A stretch of DNA of 64,000 nt, from assembly GCF_023330685.1 (NCBI RefSeq), contig NZ_CP097128.1, positions 1,550,001-1,614,000 of the forward strand, written 5' to 3'. Each line of letters starts with the position of its first letter. Position 1 is the stretch's first letter. Of the stretch, positions 36,630-44,092 are shown in pieces. Source of the stretch: Conexibacter sp. DBS9H8. Lineage in GTDB: Bacteria; Actinomycetota; Thermoleophilia; Solirubrobacterales; Solirubrobacteraceae. The notes beneath the pieces are model-generated. The model did not search any database, had not been told where the DNA came from, and saw only the letters and a list, made by a program, of their open reading frames with translations. The position numbers and the translations under genes are program-made.

Positions 36630-37148
36630 TCAGTACGGCAGATCGCCCCAACGCCGGACAAGGGTTCGGTCGTTCGGCTCGGGCCGCTCATCGCTGAGCC
36701 CAACCCGATCGCACAAGGCCAGACTTCGCGCGTTGCGTCGGTCGATGCGCGCGAACGTGCTCGGGTGGCGCCCGAGGTCGACCATCTGCAACATGATCGT
36801 GAGCAGCATCATTTCACCGAGCGTTCCCTTCTCGCCATCCCCCAACGCCACCACGGTTCCGCGGGCATGCAGCGCGACGGCAACCACCTCGACGTAGCCG
36901 ACGTCGGGCACGAAGCTCGGCTCGATCCGGTGAGCGCCGACGGCGACCACGTCCTCGGCTGCTGTGACGGCGACCAGCAGGTGGCCGTCGAACTGTGGGG
37001 GTGAGGAGAGATACCGGCCCGGCAGCGGACCGCGGATCTGCGCCTCGACCGTGTCCTCCCACGCCAGACCGGTGCTGCAACGAAACGTGCTCAGGGCGGG
37101 CAGGTCCGACCGGTGGGCCGCACGGACGCGAACCTCACCAGGGCTCAC
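36630..37148 (-). CDS. GNAT-type acetyltransferase, possible toxin partner
   Basis: A 172-residue protein with a divergent GNAT fold: VRVRAAHRSDLPALSTFRCS (strand 1), HLLVAVTAAEDVVAVGAHRI, DVGYVEVVAVALHARGTVVA (strand 4 at the acetyl-CoA site), GEMMLLTIMLQMVDLGRHPS and ARIDRRNARSLALCDRVGLS. The pyrophosphate loop is poorly conserved (LGDGEKGTLG). Its ATG overlaps the stop of a 73-residue upstream gene by 4 bp, the arrangement of GNAT toxin-antitoxin pairs, but the antitoxin is not of the usual DUF1778 ribbon-helix-helix type. An ordinary acetyltransferase remains possible. Confidence 0.7.
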   Translation of the reverse strand: MSPGEVRVRAAHRSDLPALSTFRCSTGLAWEDTVEAQIRGPLPGRYLSSPPQFDGHLLVAVTAAEDVVAVGAHRIEPSFVPDVGYVEVVAVALHARGTVVALGDGEKGTLGEMMLLTIMLQMVDLGRHPSTFARIDRRNARSLALCDRVGLSDERPEPNDRTLVRRWGDLPY

Positions 37149-37366
37149 GTGATGTGCTGGATTCCCGAGGGAACGTGAATGGGGACACGCCGACCGGGCT
37201 TGAGCGCGTCAGCGTCATCCTCAGACAGCAGCGTTCCCCACGGTGTCCCGTAGATGTCAACGAGCGCCGTGCCGTCCCGGGCGCTCTTGACGAGCGCCAA
37301 GGCGACCGCTGCCTGGGACTCATCGAGCGCGTCGATCTCGTGCTGAAGCTGCTCCTTGGCGGTCAT
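37145..37366 (-). CDS. Small antitoxin-like protein upstream of the GNAT gene
   Basis: A 73-residue protein. The N-terminal 35 residues form an amphipathic helix pair (MTAKEQLQHEIDALDESQAA, VALALVKSARDG) like small antitoxins of the DUF2281/VapB-like type, and the rest is beta-prone (ALVDIYGTPWGTLLSEDDAD, PGRRVPIHVPSG). It overlaps the downstream GNAT start by 4 bp. No DNA-binding motif is certain. It could equally be a small regulator or accessory subunit. Confidence 0.6.
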   Translation of the reverse strand: MTAKEQLQHEIDALDESQAAVALALVKSARDGTALVDIYGTPWGTLLSEDDADALKPGRRVPIHVPSGIQHIT

Positions 37367-37375
37367 AGCTGAAGT

Positions 37376-39598
37376 TTAGGTCCTCCTGCGGTGCTGGTGC
37401 CCGTGCCGGTGCCGTCGGGGAGCCGGCGGATCTCCTCCGACTCTGACAGTCACCTTTCGGCTCGCGGCCGGCTGATAGGGGTAGTCCCCGACGGGCAGGG
37501 ACGCGATCTGGAACCAGTAGGCGCGCAGCACGCTCGGGTCGCCGGCGCCGAAGGTGTAGGTAGTGTGGAAGTACCCGTGGCCGGTGACGTGCTCCTCGAT
37601 GCCGTAGGTCGTGTACGCGGTCCTATAGCCGATGCGTAGGCGCACGAGCTCCCCGGCGGCCGGCAGATAGCCGCCCTCGAGCCGCCCCCGGATCGTGACC
37701 GTCGCGCCCCACGGAACTGCGGCCGGTGTGACCGACAACAGCTTCACCCGGGCGGGCACCACCTCCCTGACCTGCGCCGAGCTCGTCGGCGCGAAGGCCG
37801 AGTTGCCGCTGTAGGTGGCTTGGATCAGCCGAGACGGTCCCTTCGGTATGCGGGCGCTCCAGGTCCCGTTCGGTGCGGTGATCGCGGTCGCGATCGCCCG
37901 GAACTGGCCGGTGCCGTTATCCACGGCGCCCATCACCGTCACGCTCTGGCCGCCCAACGCCACGCCGGTGGCGCTGCCCAGCCAGCCGCTGACCGTCGTC
38001 GTCTTGGCGAAGCCGACGCGACGGCGCGAGAGCATCTTGAGATGCGGGTCGACGGCGACCCGGCGCGTCTCATACCGTCTGACCCGCGCCTTGTGGTGAT
38101 GTCGGATCACCGTCCTCCAGACCGCGACCCGCTCCTTGACGATCCGTGGATGACAGACGGTCACCCGCTCACGTGCCCGGTGCGCGCGCACGAACCTGCG
38201 AACCCCCTTACGGCCATGCCGGGCCCGTATCCGGGCCCAGTGTCCGGCGATCTCGATGAGTTCTGCTCGTTTGTGACAGCGCATTGGGTCAAGCACCTTG
38301 GCAAAGCCGATCGAGCTGACCGTCGGCTGTTGGATATCGAGGGTCCAGGACTCCGTCGCCGATGTCGCGACTGCCCCGGCCGTGTCACGGGCGTTGTTGG
38401 CCGCATAGCAGCTGACGGTGTGCTCGCCGACGCCTGACACCGGCACCCGCGCTGTCGCGCCGGGGTAGGTTTGCGGGCTGGCGCCATCGACGCTGCAGGT
38501 GATCGCCGAGACCCCGGAGGGGCCGGCCGTTCCGGTCGCGGTCACATACTGGGTGCCCGCAGTCGATAGGGCGCTGCTCGGGCCGGTCAGGCTGACCGTG
38601 ACGGGGTCGTTGTCGATGTTGACGCTGAGGTTCTCATCGCCGCGGATCGGTGTGTTGGTGCTGTAGTCCCAGGCCGCATCCTGGGCCCACATTGACAGCG
38701 GAACCCCGGCCTGAGATGGCGCAGAGGCCGTGTTGTATGGCTGGTCAAAGCTTCCGGCCGGACATTGATGCCAGGTCGTGTCATTCGCCGGTTGAACGAG
38801 CGGTTCAGAGACCGCGATGCCATTGAGCGTCGCGTCCATCTCACACGCCCCGGTTGGTCCGTCGGCGCTGAAGGCGACCGGCCAGGTTCCGCGCACCCAG
38901 CCGCTGGCGGCACCGAGGCTGCCGGGGGTCGCAGTCAGCGTCGGCCCGCCCGGTTCGGTCGCTTCGATCCCGAGACCGAGCACGGCGATCTGAGCGGCAT
39001 TGTTGATGCCGTTACACGTCGACTGGCCACAGATGACCTGCCAGCCGATGTATGGCGTCGCGAGCGTCGGTGAGCTATAGCCCGCCTCGCCAGCATGCAC
39101 CTCAGCACCGCCGCCCTGCCAGTACCAGCCACCACCCCACGGCCCACCGGAGTTGACCCCATAACTCGACATGCCCGACCCGTCAGTCCAGAAGTGCACG
39201 ATCGAGAAGCCGGCCGGCGCGTCGATCTCCCACATCCCACGGGTGCCGTTGCTCGCCGTTCCCGAACCGAGCACGTCGAGGCCCTGCCAGCCCGCGCCCG
39301 AACCGGCGGGGCAGTCAAAGGGCGCGGTGATCCCGCTGGAGGGCAGCACCGTGTGCGCGACCCCGACCGTCCCGCCGTTGTTGCCCGCCGCAGGCGTGTA
39401 GCTGCCACACAACTGAATCCAGATCGTGCCCGCCGCCGCCGCAGTCGCCGCGAACTTCAGCGCCGTCACAGTGACCGCCGCCACCAGCCCGAGCTGGGCT
39501 ACCCAGCGGCGGGGTGCGCCACGCCGGAGGGCCGGCGCCCGCCGTTCAGCAGACCACGGCGATGTAGAACGGAGCTGGGATGGGACCCGCATTGCCAT
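37376..39598 (-). CDS. Large secreted or surface protein with Ig-like repeats
   Basis: A 740-residue protein. An Arg-rich N-terminus precedes a hydrophobic export segment (LGLVAAVTVTALKFAATAAA). The mature part begins with a Cys-containing Gly/Trp-rich domain (GGPWGGGWYWQGGGAEVHAG, QVICGQSTCNG) of a kind abundant in Thermoleophilia, then Ser/Thr-rich beta segments (DNDPVTVSLTGPSSALSTAG), a highly basic stretch (ERVTVCHPRIVKERVAVWR), and two late Ig-like segments (GGQSVTVMGAVDNGTGQFRA, PWGATVTIRGRLEGGYLPAA). Probably anchored at the cell surface. Its start overlaps the end of the next gene upstream by 53 bp, so the true start may be slightly later. Confidence 0.7.
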   Translation of the reverse strand: MAMRVPSQLRSTSPWSAERRAPALRRGAPRRWVAQLGLVAAVTVTALKFAATAAAAGTIWIQLCGSYTPAAGNNGGTVGVAHTVLPSSGITAPFDCPAGSGAGWQGLDVLGSGTASNGTRGMWEIDAPAGFSIVHFWTDGSGMSSYGVNSGGPWGGGWYWQGGGAEVHAGEAGYSSPTLATPYIGWQVICGQSTCNGINNAAQIAVLGLGIEATEPGGPTLTATPGSLGAASGWVRGTWPVAFSADGPTGACEMDATLNGIAVSEPLVQPANDTTWHQCPAGSFDQPYNTASAPSQAGVPLSMWAQDAAWDYSTNTPIRGDENLSVNIDNDPVTVSLTGPSSALSTAGTQYVTATGTAGPSGVSAITCSVDGASPQTYPGATARVPVSGVGEHTVSCYAANNARDTAGAVATSATESWTLDIQQPTVSSIGFAKVLDPMRCHKRAELIEIAGHWARIRARHGRKGVRRFVRAHRARERVTVCHPRIVKERVAVWRTVIRHHHKARVRRYETRRVAVDPHLKMLSRRRVGFAKTTTVSGWLGSATGVALGGQSVTVMGAVDNGTGQFRAIATAITAPNGTWSARIPKGPSRLIQATYSGNSAFAPTSSAQVREVVPARVKLLSVTPAAVPWGATVTIRGRLEGGYLPAAGELVRLRIGYRTAYTTYGIEEHVTGHGYFHTTYTFGAGDPSVLRAYWFQIASLPVGDYPYQPAASRKVTVRVGGDPPAPRRHRHGHQHRRRT

Positions 39599-40046
39599 AT
39601 GTCCAGACCAGTACAGAGGTGCTGCCCTGCTTTGAAGACGGCTCGTTGATACCGACGCCGATGCTCGAGGCGAGCGGCTGCACGCCCACGGAGGCCGGCG
39701 TCGCGATTACCGCACAGCGCGCACCAAAGCGCGTACCCCAGCTGACGGTGAACTGATTGCCCGCGAGCTTCACGCGTGCGCCCCGGCTGCCCGAGGCGAC
39801 CGTCGCGTTCTGGCGGATCCACGCCCACTCCCGAATCGACCCGCCGATGCTCGCAGGATCGAACTTGTTCGGCCCGACCGACCCGTTCGCTAGCTTCGCG
39901 TTGATGACCGCCCCGTTACGGAGCTGGCGGCTGCCGACACTGTCGGCCGGCAGGATCACCGCCGCATAGCTCGTGCCGCCCAGGGCGACAAACAGGGCCA
40001 CATAGCCCACCATGTTGGCTTTGAGATGCCCCAGGATCCGGTACAT
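39546..40046 (-). CDS. Thermoleophilia-type membrane-anchored surface protein
   Basis: A 166-residue protein starting at ATG 40046 with MYRILGHLKANMVGYVALFV, a membrane helix (VALFVALGGTSYAAV), and then a short run of QLRNGAVINAKLANGSV repeats before a beta-rich C-terminal domain with Cys in GARCAVIATPA and at the C-terminus (YIAVVC). This N-terminus is highly characteristic of a very expanded, uncharacterised family in Solirubrobacterales, where the xLxNGxV repeats form a stalk. This copy has only two to three repeats. It clusters with the large surface protein downstream. Confidence 0.85.
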   Translation of the reverse strand: MYRILGHLKANMVGYVALFVALGGTSYAAVILPADSVGSRQLRNGAVINAKLANGSVGPNKFDPASIGGSIREWAWIRQNATVASGSRGARVKLAGNQFTVSWGTRFGARCAVIATPASVGVQPLASSIGVGINEPSSKQGSTSVLVWTYGNAGPIPAPFYIAVVC

Positions 40047-40068
40047 GCAACCTCGCCTCTCGCTCGGG

Positions 40069-40788
40069 TCAACCATTCGGTGAGCTCCCCGGTCCAAGCA
40101 CCCCCGCCGCCCCGAACGCCGACGCAGACTGCGCCTCACTCGAACTGCTTGACGCCGGGGCCTGGCTGGCCGGCGCCGCCGTCGCCACCGTGGGCGTGTC
40201 GGTGACCGGCGGCGTCGCAGAGACCGTCGGGTCACTTGGCGGCGTCAGCTGCTGCTGGTCTGCGTGACCAGCAGCAACCCGGTTCGCGCGGTGGCTCGCC
40301 CGTACCCTCGAGCGATAGAGGTGACGCGACGAACGCCGACCGGACCGTGCCGGCTCAGCGGCCGTCGCGAGGTGACGCTCGATCCTCACCGCCCCGGGTC
40401 TGGCTGCGGGCGCTGTCTCAACACTCGCACCTCCCTCGGCTCTGGCGAGCGCGTCGGGACGGCTGACCGGCCTGGCCGAAGGGGCCGTCACGACGATGGC
40501 CGTCGCGACGAGCGCCGCGGCGCTCAGGACCGCGACGCTCAGCGTGACCGCCGTGACCCGCCCGGGCAGCAGAAACGCAAACGGCGCCATCAGGCGCCGC
40601 GTCGGTCGTTTGCGGAGAGTGATCCGGGTCGGCTCCAGCTCCGGGTCAAAGGCGGCGTTCTCTGCCTGAAGCGGCTCACGGGCCATAGGCGGCTCGAGCG
40701 TCGCGATCCCGCGCCGCCTGAGAGGAATCACCCTCGCTACGTGTTCTCCGTCAGCCGGAGTCAACGTTCCACTCCCTCCACTGAGAGC
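40069..40788 (-). CDS. Single-pass membrane protein with long Ser/Ala/Pro-rich tail
   Basis: A 239-residue protein from ATG 40788; the frame extends to an ATG at 40809 that touches the divergent promoter. The cytoplasmic part (about 65 residues) has basic patches (ARVIPLRRRGIATLE, RITLRKRPTRRLM); one membrane helix follows (VTAVTLSVAVLSAAALVATA), then an extracytoplasmic Arg/Ser/Ala region ending in a Thr/Pro/Ser-rich tail. It resembles anti-sigma or sensor-type bitopic proteins in layout only. Third of three minus-strand envelope genes in a row; divergent from the HTH gene. Confidence 0.6.
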   Translation of the reverse strand, partial: ALSGGSGTLTPADGEHVARVIPLRRRGIATLEPPMAREPLQAENAAFDPELEPTRITLRKRPTRRLMAPFAFLLPGRVTAVTLSVAVLSAAALVATAIVVTAPSARPVSRPDALARAEGGASVETAPAARPGAVRIERHLATAAEPARSGRRSSRHLYRSRVRASHRANRVAAGHADQQQLTPPSDPTVSATPPVTDTPTVATAAPASQAPASSSSSEAQSASAFGAAGVLGPGSSPNG

Positions 40789-40804
40789 CATCTCAAAACG
40801 ATAG

Positions 40805-40840
40805 CGCAAACTTTGCGTATTTGTCTATACTCAACTTGTC
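40805..40840 (+). promoter_or_regulatory. Palindrome and -10 of the excisionase-like gene
   Basis: CGCAAACTTTGCG (40805-40817) is a perfect 13-bp palindrome. TATACT at 40826-40831 is an excellent -10 element ending 9 nt before GTG 40841, so the transcript is probably leaderless. The palindrome covers the -35 region and suggests autorepression. Confidence 0.6.
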
Positions 40841-41119
40841 GTGGACAGGTCTGAGCTCCTCACAGTCTCTCAGGCAGCCGAGGCCTTCGGCGCCACCAGC
40901 CAGACCATCCGCAACTGGATCCGCGCCGGCCAAGTCGATGCGGTGAGGATCGGCAACCGCTTCCTCATCCCGCGTCAGGAGATCGACCGCATCCGCGGCG
41001 CCGCACCCGTCATTGACGGCGACAGTCCCTGGGACATCTCAACCGCCCCACCCAAACCCCTCCAACGACGCGGCGCCCGGTCAACGGCTGACCCGACCGA
41101 CGGGATGCTCGGCGCCTGA
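40841..41119 (+). CDS. Excisionase/MerR-like helix-turn-helix protein
   Basis: A 92-residue DNA-binding protein of the excisionase (Xis) / AlpA-BldC-type HTH family: LLTVSQAAEAFGATSQTIRN, then WIRAGQVDAVRIGNRFLIPR, and QEIDRIRG, after which the chain is disordered. Such proteins bend DNA for excision or regulate element genes. GTG 40841; its last codon overlaps the ATG of the next gene, so the two form an operon. The palindrome upstream makes autoregulation likely. Confidence 0.85.
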   Translation: MDRSELLTVSQAAEAFGATSQTIRNWIRAGQVDAVRIGNRFLIPRQEIDRIRGAAPVIDGDSPWDISTAPPKPLQRRGARSTADPTDGMLGA

Positions 41120-41559
41120 TGGACTCACAAGAAGCCTTCAACCAGGCCCGGGAGCTCTGGCGCGAAGCGCTCCGTGGCCACGTCCTCGCCCCCCCCGATG
41201 CCGGATTCTCACAGCGCCTGCGCCAGCTCGCCGTCGCCGCGAACCAGCGCGCCGCCGCTTGCGAGGCGGCGCACCAGGACGGTTTTGAATGGCCGGCCGC
41301 CCGCGGCGGCGCCAAACCGCCGTGTGAACTCCGGCCCGGCAGCGGACGCCGCGGCCCAGAAGATCTCTGGGAACGCTTCGATGAAGCGGTCGATGAACTC
41401 GACAAAGTCAGCGAAGGGCGCAGCATGCGCGCCGTCGGACGCGCCTACGCAGACCTCGCCGAAATCGCCGAGCAGCTCGCCACCGCAATCGAGCGCGAAG
41501 ACCGAGCCACCGGCCTGCTCGTCGCGCCCATCACCGCCAAACGACGTCGCTCCGCATAA
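41119..41559 (+). CDS. Hypothetical helical protein in the HTH operon
   Basis: A 146-residue, mostly helical protein starting ATG 41119 immediately over the stop of the HTH gene. The sequence shows heptad-like helices (EAFNQARELWREALRGHVLA, RLRQLAVAANQRAAACEAAH) and a second half (EDLWERFDEAVDELDKVSEG). No catalytic motif is visible. It is the kind of short helical protein often paired with excisionase-like regulators on actinobacterial elements; function unknown. Confidence 0.65.
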   Translation: MDSQEAFNQARELWREALRGHVLAPPDAGFSQRLRQLAVAANQRAAACEAAHQDGFEWPAARGGAKPPCELRPGSGRRGPEDLWERFDEAVDELDKVSEGRSMRAVGRAYADLAEIAEQLATAIEREDRATGLLVAPITAKRRRSA

Positions 41560-41904
41560 GCACGTCTCTGAGTAGTGGTCGCTACGTCTCGAGTGCCGGT
41601 GCGTCCCAGGGAGAGCGGCCGCCGGAGCGCCTGGGCCTCGCAAATCTCCAGATCACTCGCCCTGGCTCACTGGCAGCGGGTCGGCCGGCCAGATGACGCA
41701 GTCGCGTGGGACGACGCTTCGGAACCGTCCTTCTCGTCAACGCGGGGCTCGGCTGGCTGAACGCAATCGGCTACGTCTACCTACGCAAGTTGCCACTGGG
41801 CCATCTCTAAAGTTCCCGTAACTGCCCCTCCGGGAGACCCCCGTCAACCGGCTCAGCGCGCGGATGAAGATCGTGTCCGCCGCTGAGGGGCGGAACATCG
41901 AGCG
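41560..41904. other. Stretch without a recognisable gene
   Basis: Only short, low-quality frames occur here. No RNA gene, strong hairpin or repeat was found. It precedes the HNH-like gene and may contain its promoter. Confidence 0.4.
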
Positions 41905-42693
41905 ATGCCTAGAACGTGCACTTTCTGCGGCGCCGGGGACATCACGAAGGAGCACATCTGGCCGAAGTGGTCCCAGAGCTACCTCTCGGAGAAGCGGCCG
42001 GTTCCACACGTTCAGCAGACGGTTCAGGATGGCCGCGACGACGAGGAGCGGACCTGGCTCCAAAGGAGCCTCGACATGAAAGTCGGGACGGTATGCGGCA
42101 GCTGTAACAACGGCTGGATGTCAAATCTCGAGAACACGGTCAAGCCGTTCTTCATCGGCGCCTTTGAAGGCCGAGGCCGGGAGCTACACAGGGCGCTGCA
42201 GCGAGACCTCGCCGCTTGGGGTCTCAAGACGACGATGATGGTTGAGCATCAGCAGAAGCCAGCGCGATACGTCATCCCACCGAGCGAGTACGCACACCTC
42301 TACCAACGGCGGGAGCCGTCACTAGATGTGCTGGTGTGGATGACCGCCTACACGGGCATAAAGACCTCTGCACTGGGCCATCTGTACGGACTGGATGCAG
42401 ACATGGCCATCGACCCGGACCCAGGGCGCGGTACCCGGGACATTTGGGGTTCCACGGTCGTGTTCGGACCTGTTGTGTTCCATCTCCTTGGAACCGACAT
42501 CCCCGGCCTGTTGACGGATGTCGTGATGAAGACGCCGAACACCCACCGGCTCTGGCCGTACAAGCGAACAAGCACATGGACACCGACCCCGGGGCTTAAC
42601 GACTCGGAGCTCCCGCGGTTCACGGAGGGGTTTCTCGAGCAGTTGCTGCGCCAAGGTGGATCAGGCCGCCAACGCCGTCCTATGCGAATCTGA
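41905..42693 (+). CDS. HNH-like (treble-clef) protein, putative nuclease
   Basis: A 262-residue protein whose first 65 residues have the arrangement of an HNH/treble-clef zinc nuclease: MPRTCTFCGAGDITKEHIWP (CxxC followed by the EH pair) and VGTVCGSCNNGWMSNLENTV (CxxCN). The remainder is a separate domain (RALQRDLAAWGLKTTMMVEH, FGPVVFHLLGTDIPGLL) with no known match. Proteins with this CxxC...EHIWP...CxxCNNGWMS start are scattered in mobile and defence-rich regions, so a defence or restriction role is possible. Base composition is a little lower in GC than the core genes, suggesting transfer. Confidence 0.75.
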   Translation: MPRTCTFCGAGDITKEHIWPKWSQSYLSEKRPVPHVQQTVQDGRDDEERTWLQRSLDMKVGTVCGSCNNGWMSNLENTVKPFFIGAFEGRGRELHRALQRDLAAWGLKTTMMVEHQQKPARYVIPPSEYAHLYQRREPSLDVLVWMTAYTGIKTSALGHLYGLDADMAIDPDPGRGTRDIWGSTVVFGPVVFHLLGTDIPGLLTDVVMKTPNTHRLWPYKRTSTWTPTPGLNDSELPRFTEGFLEQLLRQGGSGRQRRPMRI

Positions 42694-43047
42694 TCGCCGT
42701 GAACGGGTCCGATCAAAGCTCGGGCAATGGCCCTGATGCACCCGCAGCCACTGAACGGCAAGGCGGACTCAACGGACTACAGCACGGCTGTATTGCATCT
42801 GGACGCGGCTGACTTTGCATACCCTGTCGCCGATGACATGCGCCCGCCGGTCACGCCCCACGATTGTCCCGGCGGGGTTCGTCCGTGGCCGCTACGCGAA
42901 CGAGAGCGAGCACCTGAACGGGGAACACCCCCCGCCCCCTGCGCACGGGCTAACCCCCAAGGAGGGCTCATGCTTCACAGCACCCACACCGCGGCCGCCC
43001 CGCAAGGACGTGCGTCATGACGCGCGCTCAGGCTGACTGATGAGTAG
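42694..43047. other. Degenerate stretch with tiny overlapping frames
   Basis: No convincing gene. AAGGAGG at 42959-42965 precedes a 16-codon frame at 42970-43020 whose stop overlaps an ATG at 43017 that opens a 7-codon frame. These look like the decayed leader of the ArdC-like gene that follows. Confidence 0.35.
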
Positions 43048-43206
43048 CGCGCTGAGCGTCGCGCCCCTGACCGCGAAAACGGCCGCCAGGCAATCAAGGC
43101 GCTGCGCAGCTCCGAGGGCTGGCAGCGCTGGCCCTCGGCCGGCGCAAGGTTCCACAACTACTCCTTCGTTATCTCGTTGCCTGGTGTCGTCAAGTGCGCG
43201 GTATGA
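43048..43206 (+). pseudogene. N-terminal relic of an ArdC-like antirestriction gene
   Basis: In this frame the DNA encodes RRAPDRENGRQAIKALRSSE followed by GWQRWPSAGARFHNYSF, which is the conserved start of actinobacterial ArdC-like proteins (…AIEALRSSEGWQRW…RFHNYS…). After NYSF the frame departs from the family and stops at 43204-43206. There is no start codon in frame (a TAG lies just upstream), so the gene is both 5'-frameshifted and truncated. ArdC proteins protect incoming plasmid DNA from restriction, which fits a plasmid ancestry for this region. Confidence 0.6.
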
Positions 43207-43341
43207 GTCCCCGGTCATTGACGACAGGTCGTTGGTATCGCCAGGCGCCATCACGGCTGAGGGGGGAGCGCCGTGACTGAAGTCGCGCCTTGTGTCGAAG
43301 CCGATCCTTGGGGTGGGTCGCTGGTGCCGCATAATGATCGT

Positions 43342-43641
43342 GTGTTCATCGTGATCCTGGACTACTTGGTCGACCTGGATGAGATCGACGCTTCGCTCGA
43401 TGATCATGCTGGCTGGCTGCGCAAGAACTATGAGTCGGGGCTTTTCCTCGCTTCGGGTCGACGTGAGCCGCGGGTCGGGGGAGTGATCTTTGAGGGCGGT
43501 GACCGGTCGCAGGTCGATGCCGCGGTGGCTGAGGATCCGTTCGCGGCTCGTCAGTTGGCGCGCCATACGGTCATCGAGTTTCACCCGTCGGCGTTTGGTG
43601 CAGCTCTCGACGATGAAGCAGTCCAGGCAGCGCTCGCCTGA
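43342..43641 (+). CDS. YCII-domain protein
   Basis: A 99-residue protein of the YciI-like family, a small ferredoxin-like fold of uncertain function. It starts with FIVILDYLVDLDEIDASLDD (family first strand), then HAGWLRKNYESGLFLASGRR with the conserved His, and RQLARHTVIEFHPSAFG. I choose GTG 43342 because the family begins at this strand and because CATAAT (43330-43335) lies 6 nt before it, implying a leaderless transcript; GTG 43273 would add 23 non-family residues. Confidence 0.82.
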   Translation: MFIVILDYLVDLDEIDASLDDHAGWLRKNYESGLFLASGRREPRVGGVIFEGGDRSQVDAAVAEDPFAARQLARHTVIEFHPSAFGAALDDEAVQAALA

Positions 43642-43873
43642 GCTGCTGCTCGGCAATCTGTAGGGCTTGATGTCGTTGAGCGCGGTGGGGCGCGCTGCCG
43701 GTTCTCGGAGCGGGGTTGGCTCAGTCGCCGACGAGAACTTCTGGTGCGCGAGAACCAGGTTCCGCTACGCCTGCTCCGTCGCCATAGGGATGGCGCGGAC
43801 GACGATCGTGTTAGCGAGTCCTTTCGCGGCAACGCGCTCGCCCCGCGACGCCGATGCGGGTCATCCCCTCGTC

Positions 43874-44003
43874 GCCGTAGCACTCGCGCGCGTTGCCGTC
43901 GAGCTGACGATCGGTTTCAGGGGAAGCGATCGCCCCGCTCCACGCCCGAGACCGGCGTGCGGCGCAAGCTCGCGTGCGCACGTGATCGCGAGCCCGGCCG
44001 ACA
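43874..44003 (+). repeat. Copy A of a ~125-bp dispersed inverted repeat
   Basis: This segment, from the CGCCGTAGCACTCGCGCGCG region to GATCGCGAGCCCGGCC, is about 90 percent identical by eye to the reverse complement of 54774-54901. Neither copy lies in a convincing gene. Copy A is about 90 bp from the left end of the DUF772-type IS. The rest of 43642-44092 shows no gene. Confidence 0.8.
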
Positions 44004-44092
44004 CGGCCACGGACGTGGCGGGCGTCGGGTGCTCGCAGACCTCGCTGTCCACCGCAGATGGCCTTGGGCCAACGACCTCGTCTCTGCGAGCG

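Noticed and set aside
42727..43020. Possible 97-residue gene
   Set aside because: The product is low-complexity and Pro/Arg-rich with no motif, overlaps other frames of equal quality, and lies in the decayed leader of the ArdC relic.
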